From contig JADGDD010000011.1 of assembly GCA_016745075.1 (NCBI GenBank), positions 58,812 to 122,811 of the forward strand: 64,000 bases of DNA, in the 5' to 3' direction. Of this stretch, positions 17,600-26,891 are shown in pieces (within the stretch, counting starts at the first letter, position 1; the number at the start of each line of letters is the position of its first letter). The notes beneath the pieces are model-generated. The model was not told where the DNA came from. It saw only the letters and a program-made list of their open reading frames with translations, and ran no database searches. Source of the stretch: Planctomycetota bacterium (lineage in GTDB: Bacteria > Planctomycetota > UBA11346). A program made the translations under genes and the position numbers.

Positions 17600-18989
17600 A
17601 TGAAACACACACACTTTTCTTTTTATCAGATGAGTTTTCTTATATGTGGAGTGTTACTGTGCTTTACATTACATGCTGCCGAAAATGAATATACGGTTAC
17701 TAATGAGGTGAAAGTTGAAAAACCCTTAACTGCGGGGGTTAATTTTGGTACAGGCCCGTTTGTTCCTTGGAGTCCAGAAATGCGTACCAATGCCTGGAGT
17801 AGTTACTACTCGATGGAGCCGACTACTTTTCGTCATAACTTCATTGCTACGGGTGGTGGTGCAGATTATATAGAGTGTTTTAGGAAAGGCGTTATTGGTA
17901 AAGATAATAGGGGCAAGGATATTATACAAAAATCTGGGATGGGATATTGGTATGTATATCCTGATGGTTTTTGGGAAGGGGCGAAGGTTCGAGTGTATCG
18001 TCCTGACTGGGAAAAATATGATCTTAAAACTATTCGAGTCGGTAAAGTAAAAAAGTTTATTGCTAATAAAGGCAGTGAAGAACGGTTGTATTTTGAAACG
18101 TCAGGGCCAGCAGTTCAAGCTGGGGATCATTTTGTGTTAACTATGGAACGTCTAGATTTTCCAGATGTGACGTATCTTAAAGCATCGAATGTGCTTCGTA
18201 TGGCCAATGGTTCCACTTTTAATCCAACCAGAAAATCAGGAGTGACGTGGAAAATGGATGCAGAAACCTATTGTGCAGAAGCTGGTAGTACAGCCAGTTT
18301 TAAAATAACTATATAGTACGCCGACCGTTTTTGAACATGTCGAGTTAGTGGCTTTTAAACTAGGTGAGCAAGTGTTTATCGACTTTAGTGTTAGCAAAGA
18401 AGCAATACGTCCAGGTAAGAATCCAATACGACCAAACTTGGAAACATTTCTTGCCAATCCATTTCCAAATTGGTCTTTTTATGGCAAACTTGACATCAGT
18501 AAAATGATTGGAAAAGAAATTTTGGCTCATCGTATCTCTACCAGTGCCAACCGTAAGGTGAAGAAACTCAAGGACCAGATGGTGTTTTGGGGAACGATCA
18601 GTGCAATAGAAGAAGAGAGCAACATCATCAGTGTGCAGATGGAGGCTAGCAGTGTGGAGCAGTGTCACGGCTATCGGTTCTGGCAGCAATATGCTGATAG
18701 TGCTGATACGGCACGCTGTAATAAAAAACATATGAATCCAGAAGTGAAACTCACTCATATGCGTCGTTGGGCTACAGGTGCAGATGAAGATCGTTGTTAC
18801 CGTTTCAAGATTGATCGTTCGGTTCGTGTGATCCGTAACGGTATTGTTGAGCAGAGTTTTGCTGATTTGAAAGTTGGCGACATTGTGACTGCGTTTTATC
18901 AACCGAATTACGAACAGCTTCGTCAAGAGAACAATATTATTTATCCTAAACGCTTGCTGGCTACATCACTTGTTAATCTAAAGCGTTAA
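17600..18989 (+). pseudogene. Secreted beta-rich protein split by a +1 frameshift
   Basis: Codons 1-238 (17600-18316) start with a signal peptide (LICGVLLCFTLHAAENE) and read TAGVNFGTGPFVPWSP, MGYWYVYPDGFWEGAKVRVYRPDW and so on, ending at a TAG at 18314-18316. The other frame is open from 18309 and continues as STPTVFEHVELVAFKLGEQV to 18989. Skipping one base at about 18311-18314 restores one 462-residue product. The C-terminal part ends with VRVIRNGIVEQSFADLKVGDIVTAFY, the same small-barrel module that closes the deiodinase-like paralogues at 3515 and 5776. The protein has no recognised catalytic domain. It may be a recent pseudogene, a sequencing error or a recoding event. Confidence 0.75.
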
Positions 18990-19058
18990 AATATATAGGG
19001 TAGGAATGTATCCTTCAATCCATTTTACAACAAAACAGTATGCAATAAGGAGCTACTA

Positions 19059-19940
19059 ATGAACGATAATGATCAAAAAGCGTTTGAAATTGTGAGCCAA
19101 ACAGAAATTTGGCCACATGAAATAGAACTTCCTCTTCATGTGGAATCTTATGAATATAAAGAAGATACGGATAGTGATAGTCAACTTGATGTGACATGGT
19201 TTTCCCGAATAGATACAACAGAACAAAGGCCAGCTATGGTTTTCATTCATGGCGGAAGCTGGAAGCATGGAGATAAAAAACAGTTTTATCGGCAGTCTGC
19301 GTATCTAGCAGAAAAGTATAATATTTTTTGTGTGAATGTTGAATACCGCTTGAGTGGTGTTGCACGCTATCCAGCGGCAATAGAAGATTGTAAATGTGCG
19401 ATTCGTTGGGTTCGTTCCGTAGCAGAACAACATAATATTGATCCAGACCGCATTGGTGTGGGTGGTGGTTCTGCTGGAGCACACTTATCTGCTATGGTTG
19501 CGACGACAAATGGTATTGCAGCGCTAGAAGGAACTGGCCCTTATCAGGAATTTTCTAGTGATGTACAGCTCGCGGTTTTATATAATGGTCATTTTGATAT
19601 GAACGATCAATTAAAAGACCATATTCAAGATCAGGATATGTTCGATTTCTTTGGAGGTCATCCATGGGATCTTCCCGAAATATACGGTGCCGCTTCGCCA
19701 TTTTTACGAGTGAATGCAGGTTCACCGCCGATGCTGTTTTTACATGGCGTAGATGACTGGTACCCGCACCGACAGTCTATTGCTATGCATGAACGTTTAC
19801 TGAATTATGGCGTTTATTCAGAGCTTGAAATATATGAAGGTAAGGAACACGCTTGGTTTAATTTTGGTGAAGACAACCGAATCACCACAGAAAGAATCGC
19901 CTTATTTATAGAGAAGCTGTTTCACTGTAAGGGGAGATAG
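19059..19940 (+). CDS. Alpha/beta-hydrolase esterase (BD-FAE/HSL-like)
   Basis: 293 residues, ATG behind ATAAGGAGCT. Oxyanion motif HGGSW (64-68), nucleophile Ser138 in GVGGGSAGAHL, acid in GVDDWYPHRQ and His in GKEHAWFNF. No signal peptide, so cytoplasmic. Such enzymes deacylate acetylated or feruloylated saccharides, which fits a sulfated-glycan locus. It lies between the two copies of the direct repeat, with the frameshifted gene. Confidence 0.92.
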   Translation: MNDNDQKAFEIVSQTEIWPHEIELPLHVESYEYKEDTDSDSQLDVTWFSRIDTTEQRPAMVFIHGGSWKHGDKKQFYRQSAYLAEKYNIFCVNVEYRLSGVARYPAAIEDCKCAIRWVRSVAEQHNIDPDRIGVGGGSAGAHLSAMVATTNGIAALEGTGPYQEFSSDVQLAVLYNGHFDMNDQLKDHIQDQDMFDFFGGHPWDLPEIYGAASPFLRVNAGSPPMLFLHGVDDWYPHRQSIAMHERLLNYGVYSELEIYEGKEHAWFNFGEDNRITTERIALFIEKLFHCKGR

Positions 19941-20067
19941 ACAGAACAGTATCATGTTCCTAACGGTGCTGAATAAGAATTTTCCAGATGAAGTTTATGT
20001 CTATGCTCAATCGATAGGCCTGCTTTTTTTGTAATCATGATAGTCCCCGGTGGCTCAGGCGCGGGCA

Positions 20068-20241
20068 GATTTGGATGAACGAATAAAAAAGAGCATACGG
20101 TCAGTTTGTAGCGTTCCTACTGGTTCTCATTTATAAAAAACAGTCATAGCAGTTAATTCTTTTTGTACACAATATGCACACTGTTCCTGCTCAAAATGCG
20201 ATGTTCCCACACCCATAGAGATATAATAAGGGGAGGAGAAC
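20068..20241 (+). repeat. Direct repeat copy 2 with SD of the DUF2961 gene
   Basis: Second copy of the 17069-17237 repeat. It begins with a fragment of the FecR tail (AGATTTGGATGAACGAATAA) that here follows no FecR gene, and ends in GGGGAGGAGAAC, the RBS of the gene starting at 20246. This indicates that the 3-kb segment between the copies was inserted or that the leader was duplicated. Confidence 0.85.
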
Positions 20242-20245
20242 AGAG

Positions 20246-21307
20246 ATGCAGAATTTGTCACGTTATCAGAAAAATGGTCGTTCAGCATGGAGCACTGTAC
20301 AAAATCCAGCGGCTATTTCTGGTCAAGGTGGCTTAGACTGTGTTATGCCGAATATTGAGCCAGGTGAAGAGTGCGCCATAGCAGAGCTGACTGGTTGTGG
20401 AACGATTCATCGCTTATGGATGACATGGAATTATCCTGACCTTAACGATTTTGATAATAGAGAGCGTAACCAAACCGTATGGATCGATATTTATTGGGAC
20501 GGTGCTGAGAAGCCAGCAGTGTCTGCACCTATTGGGGATTTCTTTGGCCATATTCTTGGAGTAGACAGGCCTTTTCAGAATGCCTTGTTTGAAGATTCAA
20601 CAGGACGGGCCTATATATGCCATATTCCGATGCCATTCAAAAAAGGTTTCCGTATGACTGTCCGCAATGAATCTTCTCATAATGTTCATGTTTATCATGA
20701 ATTAAATATGACTGTGGATGAAGAATGGGATGATACGCAATTGTATTTTCATGCTCAATGGCGAAAGGAAAGTCCTTGTCCACTCGGAAAAGATTTTGAT
20801 GTGTTGCCAGCAGTGCGTGGTAAGGGGCGTTATCTTGGTGCACATATTGGTGTTGTTACAGACCCGTACGTAAATTCACGTTGGGCAGATGGGCAGACTA
20901 AAATATATCTTGATGATGAAGAGCATCCCTCACTCTACAGTGGCTCGGTGGAAGATTATTACGGCAGCGCGTGGGGTTGGGATGTGTGTTTTATTTACCC
21001 ATATACAGGCCGTTTGTTACGTGATGTAGATATTGGTGAAATGGGACGGCATTCCTTTTATCGGTATCATGTGGATGACCCTATTTATTTTTCTAAATGT
21101 TGCCAAGTCAGCATGAGCCAGCGCAGCGCACTGGTTGTGCAAGAGTATAAAGATACCGTGCATACAGATCCAGAAGCCTTGAAACATATACAACCAGATT
21201 TGTCTCCTGCTGAAATTGATGAGTCAGAATGGGGACTTATTCATTTTAGCAGAAGTGATCATTGGCAGGCATGTGCGTTTTTTTATCTAGATAGAGCACA
21301 GCTATAG
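20246..21307 (+). CDS. DUF2961 (GH172-type) glycan enzyme
   Basis: 353 residues, no signal peptide. Typical family features: GQGGLDCVMPNIEPGEECAIAELTGCGTIHRLWMTW near the start, VWIDIYWDGAEKPAVSAPIGDFFG, MPFKKGFRMTVRNES, KIYLDDEEHPSLYSGSVEDYYGSAWG and RHSFYRYHVDDPIYF. The family forms a double jelly roll and includes GH172 enzymes acting on fructofuranosides and D-arabinofuranosides, so a furanoside substrate is possible. Followed 28 bases later by a sulfatase on the same strand. Confidence 0.88.
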   Translation: MQNLSRYQKNGRSAWSTVQNPAAISGQGGLDCVMPNIEPGEECAIAELTGCGTIHRLWMTWNYPDLNDFDNRERNQTVWIDIYWDGAEKPAVSAPIGDFFGHILGVDRPFQNALFEDSTGRAYICHIPMPFKKGFRMTVRNESSHNVHVYHELNMTVDEEWDDTQLYFHAQWRKESPCPLGKDFDVLPAVRGKGRYLGAHIGVVTDPYVNSRWADGQTKIYLDDEEHPSLYSGSVEDYYGSAWGWDVCFIYPYTGRLLRDVDIGEMGRHSFYRYHVDDPIYFSKCCQVSMSQRSALVVQEYKDTVHTDPEALKHIQPDLSPAEIDESEWGLIHFSRSDHWQACAFFYLDRAQL

Positions 21308-21335
21308 CCGAGAAAATGACAAGGAAGAAGGTATT

Positions 21336-22703
21336 ATGACTCATTCAGAGACGCGTCAGAAACCAAATGTTTTATTTATTCTCACTGATCAACAGCGATA
21401 TGATGCTCTGAGTTGTCATGGACACATTCCAGTGTCCACACCCAATTTTGATCGTATCGCTCGTCAAGGAGTACGGTTTGATCATGCTGTGACTACGTGT
21501 CCACTCTGTGTGCCAGCGCGTCAATCATTATTGACTGGGCAAACCGTTATTCAACACGGTCTGTTTATCAATGATCATACTGTTGATGAACGCACGCCTA
21601 CATGGGGCGATGTACTACGAAATGCTGGATACCAGACCCTGTCGTTTGGTAAATCACATGGTATCAATCAAGGGTTTACGGTTGTTGATCCACCTTATGG
21701 TACTTATTATGATCACCAAGCTGGAGCACTTCCCAATAGGCAAGACCAGTTATATGATTGGACTCCGGCAGCGTGGCCACATGGGCGAACAGTCGTAACA
21801 TCAGAAGAACCAGTCGAGCGTTTTTTTGATGTCTTGGTTGCAGAGCAGGTAAAAAAACAGATGCGAGATCTATCCCATTCATCAGAGCCGTGGGCACTGC
21901 ATGTTGGCTTTTTTTATCCACATCCTCCATATGTCTTACCAAAAGAATTTGCAGAGCTTGTGGATGTAGATGCTATTGAATTACCACAATTTGATCGTTC
22001 AGAATTAGAGACAAAAACCGTTGGTCAACGTAATATGTATGAGAGATTTTTTGATTTACCTGATCAACAGAAAAAACAAATGATTGCCGGTTATTGGGGA
22101 TGTGTCGCTTTTGTGGATTATTGTGTTGGCTTGCTCATAGATGAACTTGCTCGCTTAGGCATGGAAGAAGATACCGTGGTTTGCCTCTGTTCAGATCATG
22201 GAGAAATGAATGGTGAACACGGTTTGTATTCAAAATTTTCATCGGCGTATGATGCAGAAGTACGAGTGCCATTGGTGTGGAAATGGCCCAGACATCTTCC
22301 TGCTGGTATTTGTGATTCATCGTTGGTGTCTTTGACTGATATTATGCCAACGATATTGGACATGACACAAGAGCACTGTCCTGAAACGTGTTCAGGTATT
22401 TCATTATTGCCGCGTATGCGTGGGCAGACAGATGACGAACATAGAGATTTTGTGACAGCAGTAACAGGCTGGCATGAGTACCCAGACTTACGACCATACG
22501 GGCATATGATTCGTACACGAACCCACAAGCTGGTTCATTACATGAACGATACCTGTGAATTATACGATTTGGAAGCTGACCCGAGCGAACGAGTGAACCA
22601 ATGGTCAAATCCTGATTTCAAAGAAATGAGAGACAGCTTACAAACAATGCTGTTGAATGACATTTTTTATCAAACGGCTCATTCACGCAGCTCTTTGTTG
22701 TAA
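21336..22703 (+). CDS. Type I sulfatase (Cys-type)
   Basis: 455 residues, no signal peptide, SD AAGGAAGAAGG. The formylglycine motif is C58-V-P-A-R62, with metal ligands in FILTDQQ (Asp18, Gln19) and CSDHGEMNGEHG. C-terminal THKLVHYMNDTCELYDLEADPSE is usual for the family. It removes sulfate esters from carbohydrates after Cys58 is converted to formylglycine. No functional maturase is encoded in the window, so an FGE or anaerobic maturase must be elsewhere. Without a signal peptide it would act in the cytoplasm on imported oligosaccharides. Confidence 0.95.
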   Translation: MTHSETRQKPNVLFILTDQQRYDALSCHGHIPVSTPNFDRIARQGVRFDHAVTTCPLCVPARQSLLTGQTVIQHGLFINDHTVDERTPTWGDVLRNAGYQTLSFGKSHGINQGFTVVDPPYGTYYDHQAGALPNRQDQLYDWTPAAWPHGRTVVTSEEPVERFFDVLVAEQVKKQMRDLSHSSEPWALHVGFFYPHPPYVLPKEFAELVDVDAIELPQFDRSELETKTVGQRNMYERFFDLPDQQKKQMIAGYWGCVAFVDYCVGLLIDELARLGMEEDTVVCLCSDHGEMNGEHGLYSKFSSAYDAEVRVPLVWKWPRHLPAGICDSSLVSLTDIMPTILDMTQEHCPETCSGISLLPRMRGQTDDEHRDFVTAVTGWHEYPDLRPYGHMIRTRTHKLVHYMNDTCELYDLEADPSERVNQWSNPDFKEMRDSLQTMLLNDIFYQTAHSRSSLL

Positions 22704-23076
22704 TTACTTGATGACGAGAAAAGAGTGATCACATTTATTCTTTTGCGGGAAGCCAGCCCCCATAAGGTTTGAATATCAATTTCAGTGTAGAGTTATTTTC
22801 TTCATATATTTTAGACAGTAGCGTAAGTGAATTCAATCATAGATAAATGTGAAAATCACAAATGAATAAATAGTGCAACTGCCCGTTAATGAAGGCCATT
22901 TGTTTTAGAAGCTATCTTAAAACCTCACCACATCGTCTGGTTTGCTCTTTTGAATACGAACAGTGTTACGCTTTCTTCGAAAGAGCTCTGCTATTCCTTC
23001 AGAAAACGCGCCTTGCTCAAATCCAAAATAGACTGCGCCAGACTCGGGCGGAGTTTTGAGATGACTTCTAGTTATA
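22704..23076. other. Intergenic stretch downstream of two convergent genes
   Basis: No intact gene. On the minus strand, 22917-23076 reads in a shifted frame as SHLKTPPESGAVYFGFEQGAF and further, up to VVRF. This directly follows the esterase stop at 23077 and has a TPR-like spacing, so it may be a detached C-terminal tail of that gene. No terminator with a clear U tract was found. Confidence 0.35.
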
Positions 23077-24045
23077 TTACTGGTCGAATTGTTTATGCGA
23101 TTTTGGATATAATTCTGTTCCGTAGGCAAGGAGTGCTGCTGCTGCCTTGTCGTTATGTATCGTTTTGGTCCAGTTGTACGACTGAATGAGTGATGAGAGG
23201 GGAGGGCGTAGAGAAAATCCGTAGCGACGAGATAAAGTTTTATAATGTTTTCGTAAGGCGGTGAGCGTTGATGCTTGTTCAGGCTGGATGTCGTCAAAGA
23301 TGAATTGTAAGCCATACCAGAGACTTTGTACAGGAACGGTCACATGGTGGTCAGGAAATTTTCGATAAGACCATTGAAGTACTGTGGGTGCGTGTTGTGC
23401 GAGCAACTTTTTAAAATCAAGAATCCCGCGTCTATGGGAATGAGTAGATTCATTACCAAGACTTATTTGTATCCATGATGGGTTTTTCCTGTGTGAGATC
23501 AGTTCTTTTGCTCGTTTAACCGTCTCGGCTTTATTGTACCAAAGGCTTGGCGAAGAAGCTATATGTGCATGAAAAAGTCCCGGTTTATCTAGGAAAGCAA
23601 GAGTTGTTAGGAGCCCTGTTAATGAGTTTCCCATAATGATACGAAATGGCTCAGTGCGATAGCATGTATCTATGGTGGGAATCAGTTCTTTTTCCAAGTA
23701 GTCTAAAAAAATAGATGCACCACCTGTTTCTTCCGCTCCCTTGAAGTGTGCTTTCATTTGTGGACACACTGATGGTGTTGCATCGAAAAAACGCTTTTTA
23801 TTTTCTATGGCAACAATAATAAATTCTGGACATAAATTTGATGCAGTAAGTGTGTTTATTTGAGCACTTGCTATATCCATATGATGTGTGTTATCAAAAA
23901 GGAAGAGAACGGGCCAACGTAAAGATTTGTAAGTTAGATAAGAATCAGGAAGATGGACAGTGATTTCAATGTCGCGATCGAGTATTTTTGAATGACAAGA
24001 CCTTGTTTCTCGCTGCTTACTTTTTTGGATATTGGTTGATTTCAT
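23077..24045 (-). CDS. Fes-like esterase (alpha/beta hydrolase)
   Basis: 322 residues. The Fes/esterase-D-like pattern is visible: RDIEITVHLPDSYLTYKSLRWPVLFLFDNTH, a Tyr-Pro-type TIDTCYRTEPFRIIMGNSLTGLLT with nucleophile Ser141, ASSPSLWYN, and a His in KFPDHHVTVP. Such enzymes cleave ester bonds of siderophores or acetylated sugars. No signal peptide. It ends at YPKSHKQFDQ, earlier than relatives that carry a TPR-like tail. Standalone gene. Confidence 0.85.
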   Translation of the reverse strand: MKSTNIQKSKQRETRSCHSKILDRDIEITVHLPDSYLTYKSLRWPVLFLFDNTHHMDIASAQINTLTASNLCPEFIIVAIENKKRFFDATPSVCPQMKAHFKGAEETGGASIFLDYLEKELIPTIDTCYRTEPFRIIMGNSLTGLLTTLAFLDKPGLFHAHIASSPSLWYNKAETVKRAKELISHRKNPSWIQISLGNESTHSHRRGILDFKKLLAQHAPTVLQWSYRKFPDHHVTVPVQSLWYGLQFIFDDIQPEQASTLTALRKHYKTLSRRYGFSLRPPLSSLIQSYNWTKTIHNDKAAAALLAYGTELYPKSHKQFDQ

Positions 24046-24227
24046 GTGCCATTTCTATGAGAGACTGATTAGTTGCAATCGTTTTCTCTGTCGCTGATTG
24101 GGGACAGTCTGATAGTCTCTCATATCTACATGATAGCAGCATTATAGTATAATCACTTACTGAACCTATAGATATAACGATACTATACTTTAGAGTACAC
24201 ATTCGTTTTAATGATTGTTGCTAATGT

Positions 24228-24842
24228 TTATGAATGTATAAAGCCGCCTTTTGTGAGACTGTCATAAATATCCTGGGCAGATGTGACTAAAACAGACTCT
24301 ATTCCAAGTGCTTGGGCGGCATCTATATTTTCTTGTGTATCGTCAAAAAAGAGCATGTCTTCAAGCCTGACCTGTATGCGGTTGGCTACTGCCTGAAAAG
24401 CAGCCGCTTCTGGTTTGCGCAAGCCCAATTGATATGAGCAGATAATAGTGTGCATGGGTTTAAGTACGTCGGCAAAACGTGGCCCCCACCCCGCATGATG
24501 TGCAGCATTGGTATTGCTGAATGCATGGATGGTTATTTTTTGGGAAGCACGTTGTATCATTTCTGGTACATCAGTTACTGTTCCTGTAAATAAGGTGTTC
24601 CAACCAGCAAGCAGAGTGGTGTTATCAAGATCAAACCCAATGGTTGCCCGCAGATGTTCTGCGTACGTTTCAAATGTTATCTCACCTCGCTCAAATTGAT
24701 TGTAGGCTGCATCCATACGGAATCGTTTTTTGATGTTGTCAGCAGCAATGCCAGAAGCCTGAGCCCATGCCGAAAAAACATTGTTAAAGTCAATGGTGAT
24801 CACCACGCCACCAAGATCGAAAAGCAGAGCTTTAATTGTCAT
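24228..24842 (-). CDS. HAD-superfamily phosphatase, YihX-like
   Basis: 204 residues. Nucleophile Asp9 in LLFDLGGVVITIDF, helical cap with AAYNQFERGEITFETYAEHL, motif II in HAFSNTNAAHH, Lys in GLRKPEAAAF and the acidic motif FFDDTQENIDAAQALG. Length and sequence resemble E. coli YihX, an alpha-glucose-1-phosphate phosphatase. A sugar phosphate is the likely substrate. Divergent from the AraC gene at 24951. Confidence 0.9.
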   Translation of the reverse strand: MTIKALLFDLGGVVITIDFNNVFSAWAQASGIAADNIKKRFRMDAAYNQFERGEITFETYAEHLRATIGFDLDNTTLLAGWNTLFTGTVTDVPEMIQRASQKITIHAFSNTNAAHHAGWGPRFADVLKPMHTIICSYQLGLRKPEAAAFQAVANRIQVRLEDMLFFDDTQENIDAAQALGIESVLVTSAQDIYDSLTKGGFIHS

Positions 24843-24950
24843 GACTACCAGCCTGAGGTATGCGAAGGCAAGCGCTACGCTTTATTTGGCAGAGAACTGT
24901 GCCTGTTTTGACCTTGCATTTCTGCGTCTTTTCAGTGATAGTTGGGCATA

Positions 24951-25787
24951 ATGAAGCCAATACAGCAGATTATAGCGGTAGATCCTGGCGCCTCATTCTT
25001 TGTCGAGTTTGTAGAGGAAGAGCGTTTCATCGTGCCGTGGCATGTGCATGACGAATATGAAATTGTCTGTATTACTGAAGGGAACGGGCGGCGGTATGTT
25101 GGTGATCATGAAGGTGCTTATACACCAATTGATATAGCATTGGTTGGACCCCAGACACCACATGTCTGGGAATCTTCTTCAGACTGTATACGTTCTAGCT
25201 CGCTCATTGTCCAATTTTCAGCATCATTGTTACCAGATACCTTTCTCGCCTTACCAGAACACGCTAGTATACAAAACTTGTTAGCGCATGGGCATGCACA
25301 TTCTCTGCTCTTCACCGATGGGCATAACGACATCCAAACGGTCATGGAAGCATTGACAGGTAGCAATGATAAACGGCGAGTATTGTGTTTGTTGGAACTG
25401 TTAATGACCATGGCTGAGCAACCGTATCAACGTCTTTGTTCACCTGCTTACAAAGTGCCCTCTGGAGAACTTGGCTTTGCTGTGGTACATGCTTTTATTG
25501 AAGAACATTATGACCGACACATTTCATTGAATGAGGTGGCTAGTATTGCTCATATGCGGCCAGATTCATTTTCACGTGCATTTAGCCGTAGTCACGGTCG
25601 TAGTTTTTCTCGCCATCTTACTCATATTCGTCTCAACCATGCCCAGCGATCATTGGCGCATAGTAACAAGAGTATTACTGATATTTGTTACGATTGTGGC
25701 TTTGGTACCTTGAGTAACTTTAATAAACAATTCCGAGCGGTAACGGGCATTAATCCAAGTGATTTTAGAAAACGATTTGGGATGTAA
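24951..25787 (+). CDS. AraC-family transcriptional regulator
   Basis: 278 residues from ATG 24951 (an upstream in-frame TTG at 24942 is possible; no SD for either). Cupin-type N-terminal domain with VPWHVHDEYEIVCITEG and GPQTPHVWESS; C-terminal double helix-turn-helix with ISLNEVASIAHMRPDSFSRAFSRSHG and SITDICYDCGFGTLSNFNKQFRAVTGINPSDFRK. Likely a sugar-responsive activator. Confidence 0.9.
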   Translation: MKPIQQIIAVDPGASFFVEFVEEERFIVPWHVHDEYEIVCITEGNGRRYVGDHEGAYTPIDIALVGPQTPHVWESSSDCIRSSSLIVQFSASLLPDTFLALPEHASIQNLLAHGHAHSLLFTDGHNDIQTVMEALTGSNDKRRVLCLLELLMTMAEQPYQRLCSPAYKVPSGELGFAVVHAFIEEHYDRHISLNEVASIAHMRPDSFSRAFSRSHGRSFSRHLTHIRLNHAQRSLAHSNKSITDICYDCGFGTLSNFNKQFRAVTGINPSDFRKRFGM

Positions 25788-25959
25788 TAGAACAAATTCA
25801 GAAGAGATTGTCAGTTAAGCGCAGCAACTTATGAAAAATAATCTGAGTCTAGAGCTTGATTTACATGCGGTTGTAACGCAGCGAGATGAAAACCAACCTC
25901 CATTCAGTGGGTTGAGTAAGTATCTTTAGTTTTAGATATGGCGATATTGTAAAGGTTCT

Positions 25960-26826
25960 TTATAAACCGTGGGTGCATACAAATTGTTTCCATGAGCGGG
26001 GACTGTACCCTGTTCTTTTTTTGAATTGTTTAGAAAATAAAAAGGCATCGCAGTAGCCGAGTTCTTCGGCAACTTCACCAACTGGTTTTCCCGTTTGAAG
26101 AAGGTTGCATGCCATGTCAATGCGAGCTTGGATGCGGTATTCACGTGGTGAGCATCCCATGTTTTGAGAAAAACGTTTGCGAAATGTTTCGTAAGGAATG
26201 CCAATGTGTTGCGCAACTTCGGCAGGTTGTATGTGTTCTGCTAGATGTGAGTGCAACATCTTCAGTGCTTTACTGAGCCACATATCTTTGCATCCAAGTT
26301 TTTGTTGGATGGAAAATGTGTGATAGACTGTATTCAGTGTCCCTAGGGCAGATGCTAAAGGCCAAGGCGTTTGTGGGTTCATGATACATGATTCAAGCAT
26401 GTCGATAAATGTTATGTAGGATTGAACGATATGGCGGTTAAGCTGTCCATGGGCATAAACAAAATCCTGAATAAGTCCTAAGTCTTTCGCCTTTCTATAA
26501 TCATGTTCATTCAAGCGAATATAAACGGCACAGTAGTCAGCACTTTTTTGAATAGTTTGATGATTATTTTCGGGAAGTACCTGAATAAAGCTGCCTGTAC
26601 TCATGTTATGTTTTTCCCCATTAACAATACAGGAGACACTACCAGAACAAATGTAGACAAACCATGCAAAAACAAGCTGATTTTTTGGAGGCGAGCTGGA
26701 GGCCGTATTTTTGTTCTGTGCGAGCATAAAGCCAGCCATCAAGGATGGCCAGTCCGTGTCGACTTGACGAATGAGGGAGGTCGGTTTCTGTTGACGGAGG
26801 CTATCGGGAAATGTCCACTTGCACAT
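25960..26826 (-). CDS. AraC-family transcriptional regulator
   Basis: 288 residues. Sensor half contains FVYICSGSVSCIVNGEKHNMSTGSF; DNA-binding half contains HIQPAEVAQHIGIPYETFRKRFSQNMG and KPVGEVAEELGYCDAFLFSKQFKKRTGYSPRSWK. Transcribed divergently from the large beta-propeller gene 65 bases away, so it is the probable regulator of that gene. Confidence 0.9.
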   Translation of the reverse strand: MCKWTFPDSLRQQKPTSLIRQVDTDWPSLMAGFMLAQNKNTASSSPPKNQLVFAWFVYICSGSVSCIVNGEKHNMSTGSFIQVLPENNHQTIQKSADYCAVYIRLNEHDYRKAKDLGLIQDFVYAHGQLNRHIVQSYITFIDMLESCIMNPQTPWPLASALGTLNTVYHTFSIQQKLGCKDMWLSKALKMLHSHLAEHIQPAEVAQHIGIPYETFRKRFSQNMGCSPREYRIQARIDMACNLLQTGKPVGEVAEELGYCDAFLFSKQFKKRTGYSPRSWKQFVCTHGL

Positions 26827-26891
26827 GGTGGGAGTATGCCACTAGAAACATGCTTTGCAAAAAATAAGGTTAATTACATCCCATAGGGGAC

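Noticed and set aside
25831..25929. 32-codon ORF after the AraC gene at 24951
   Set aside because: No SD and no recognisable feature; too short to support.
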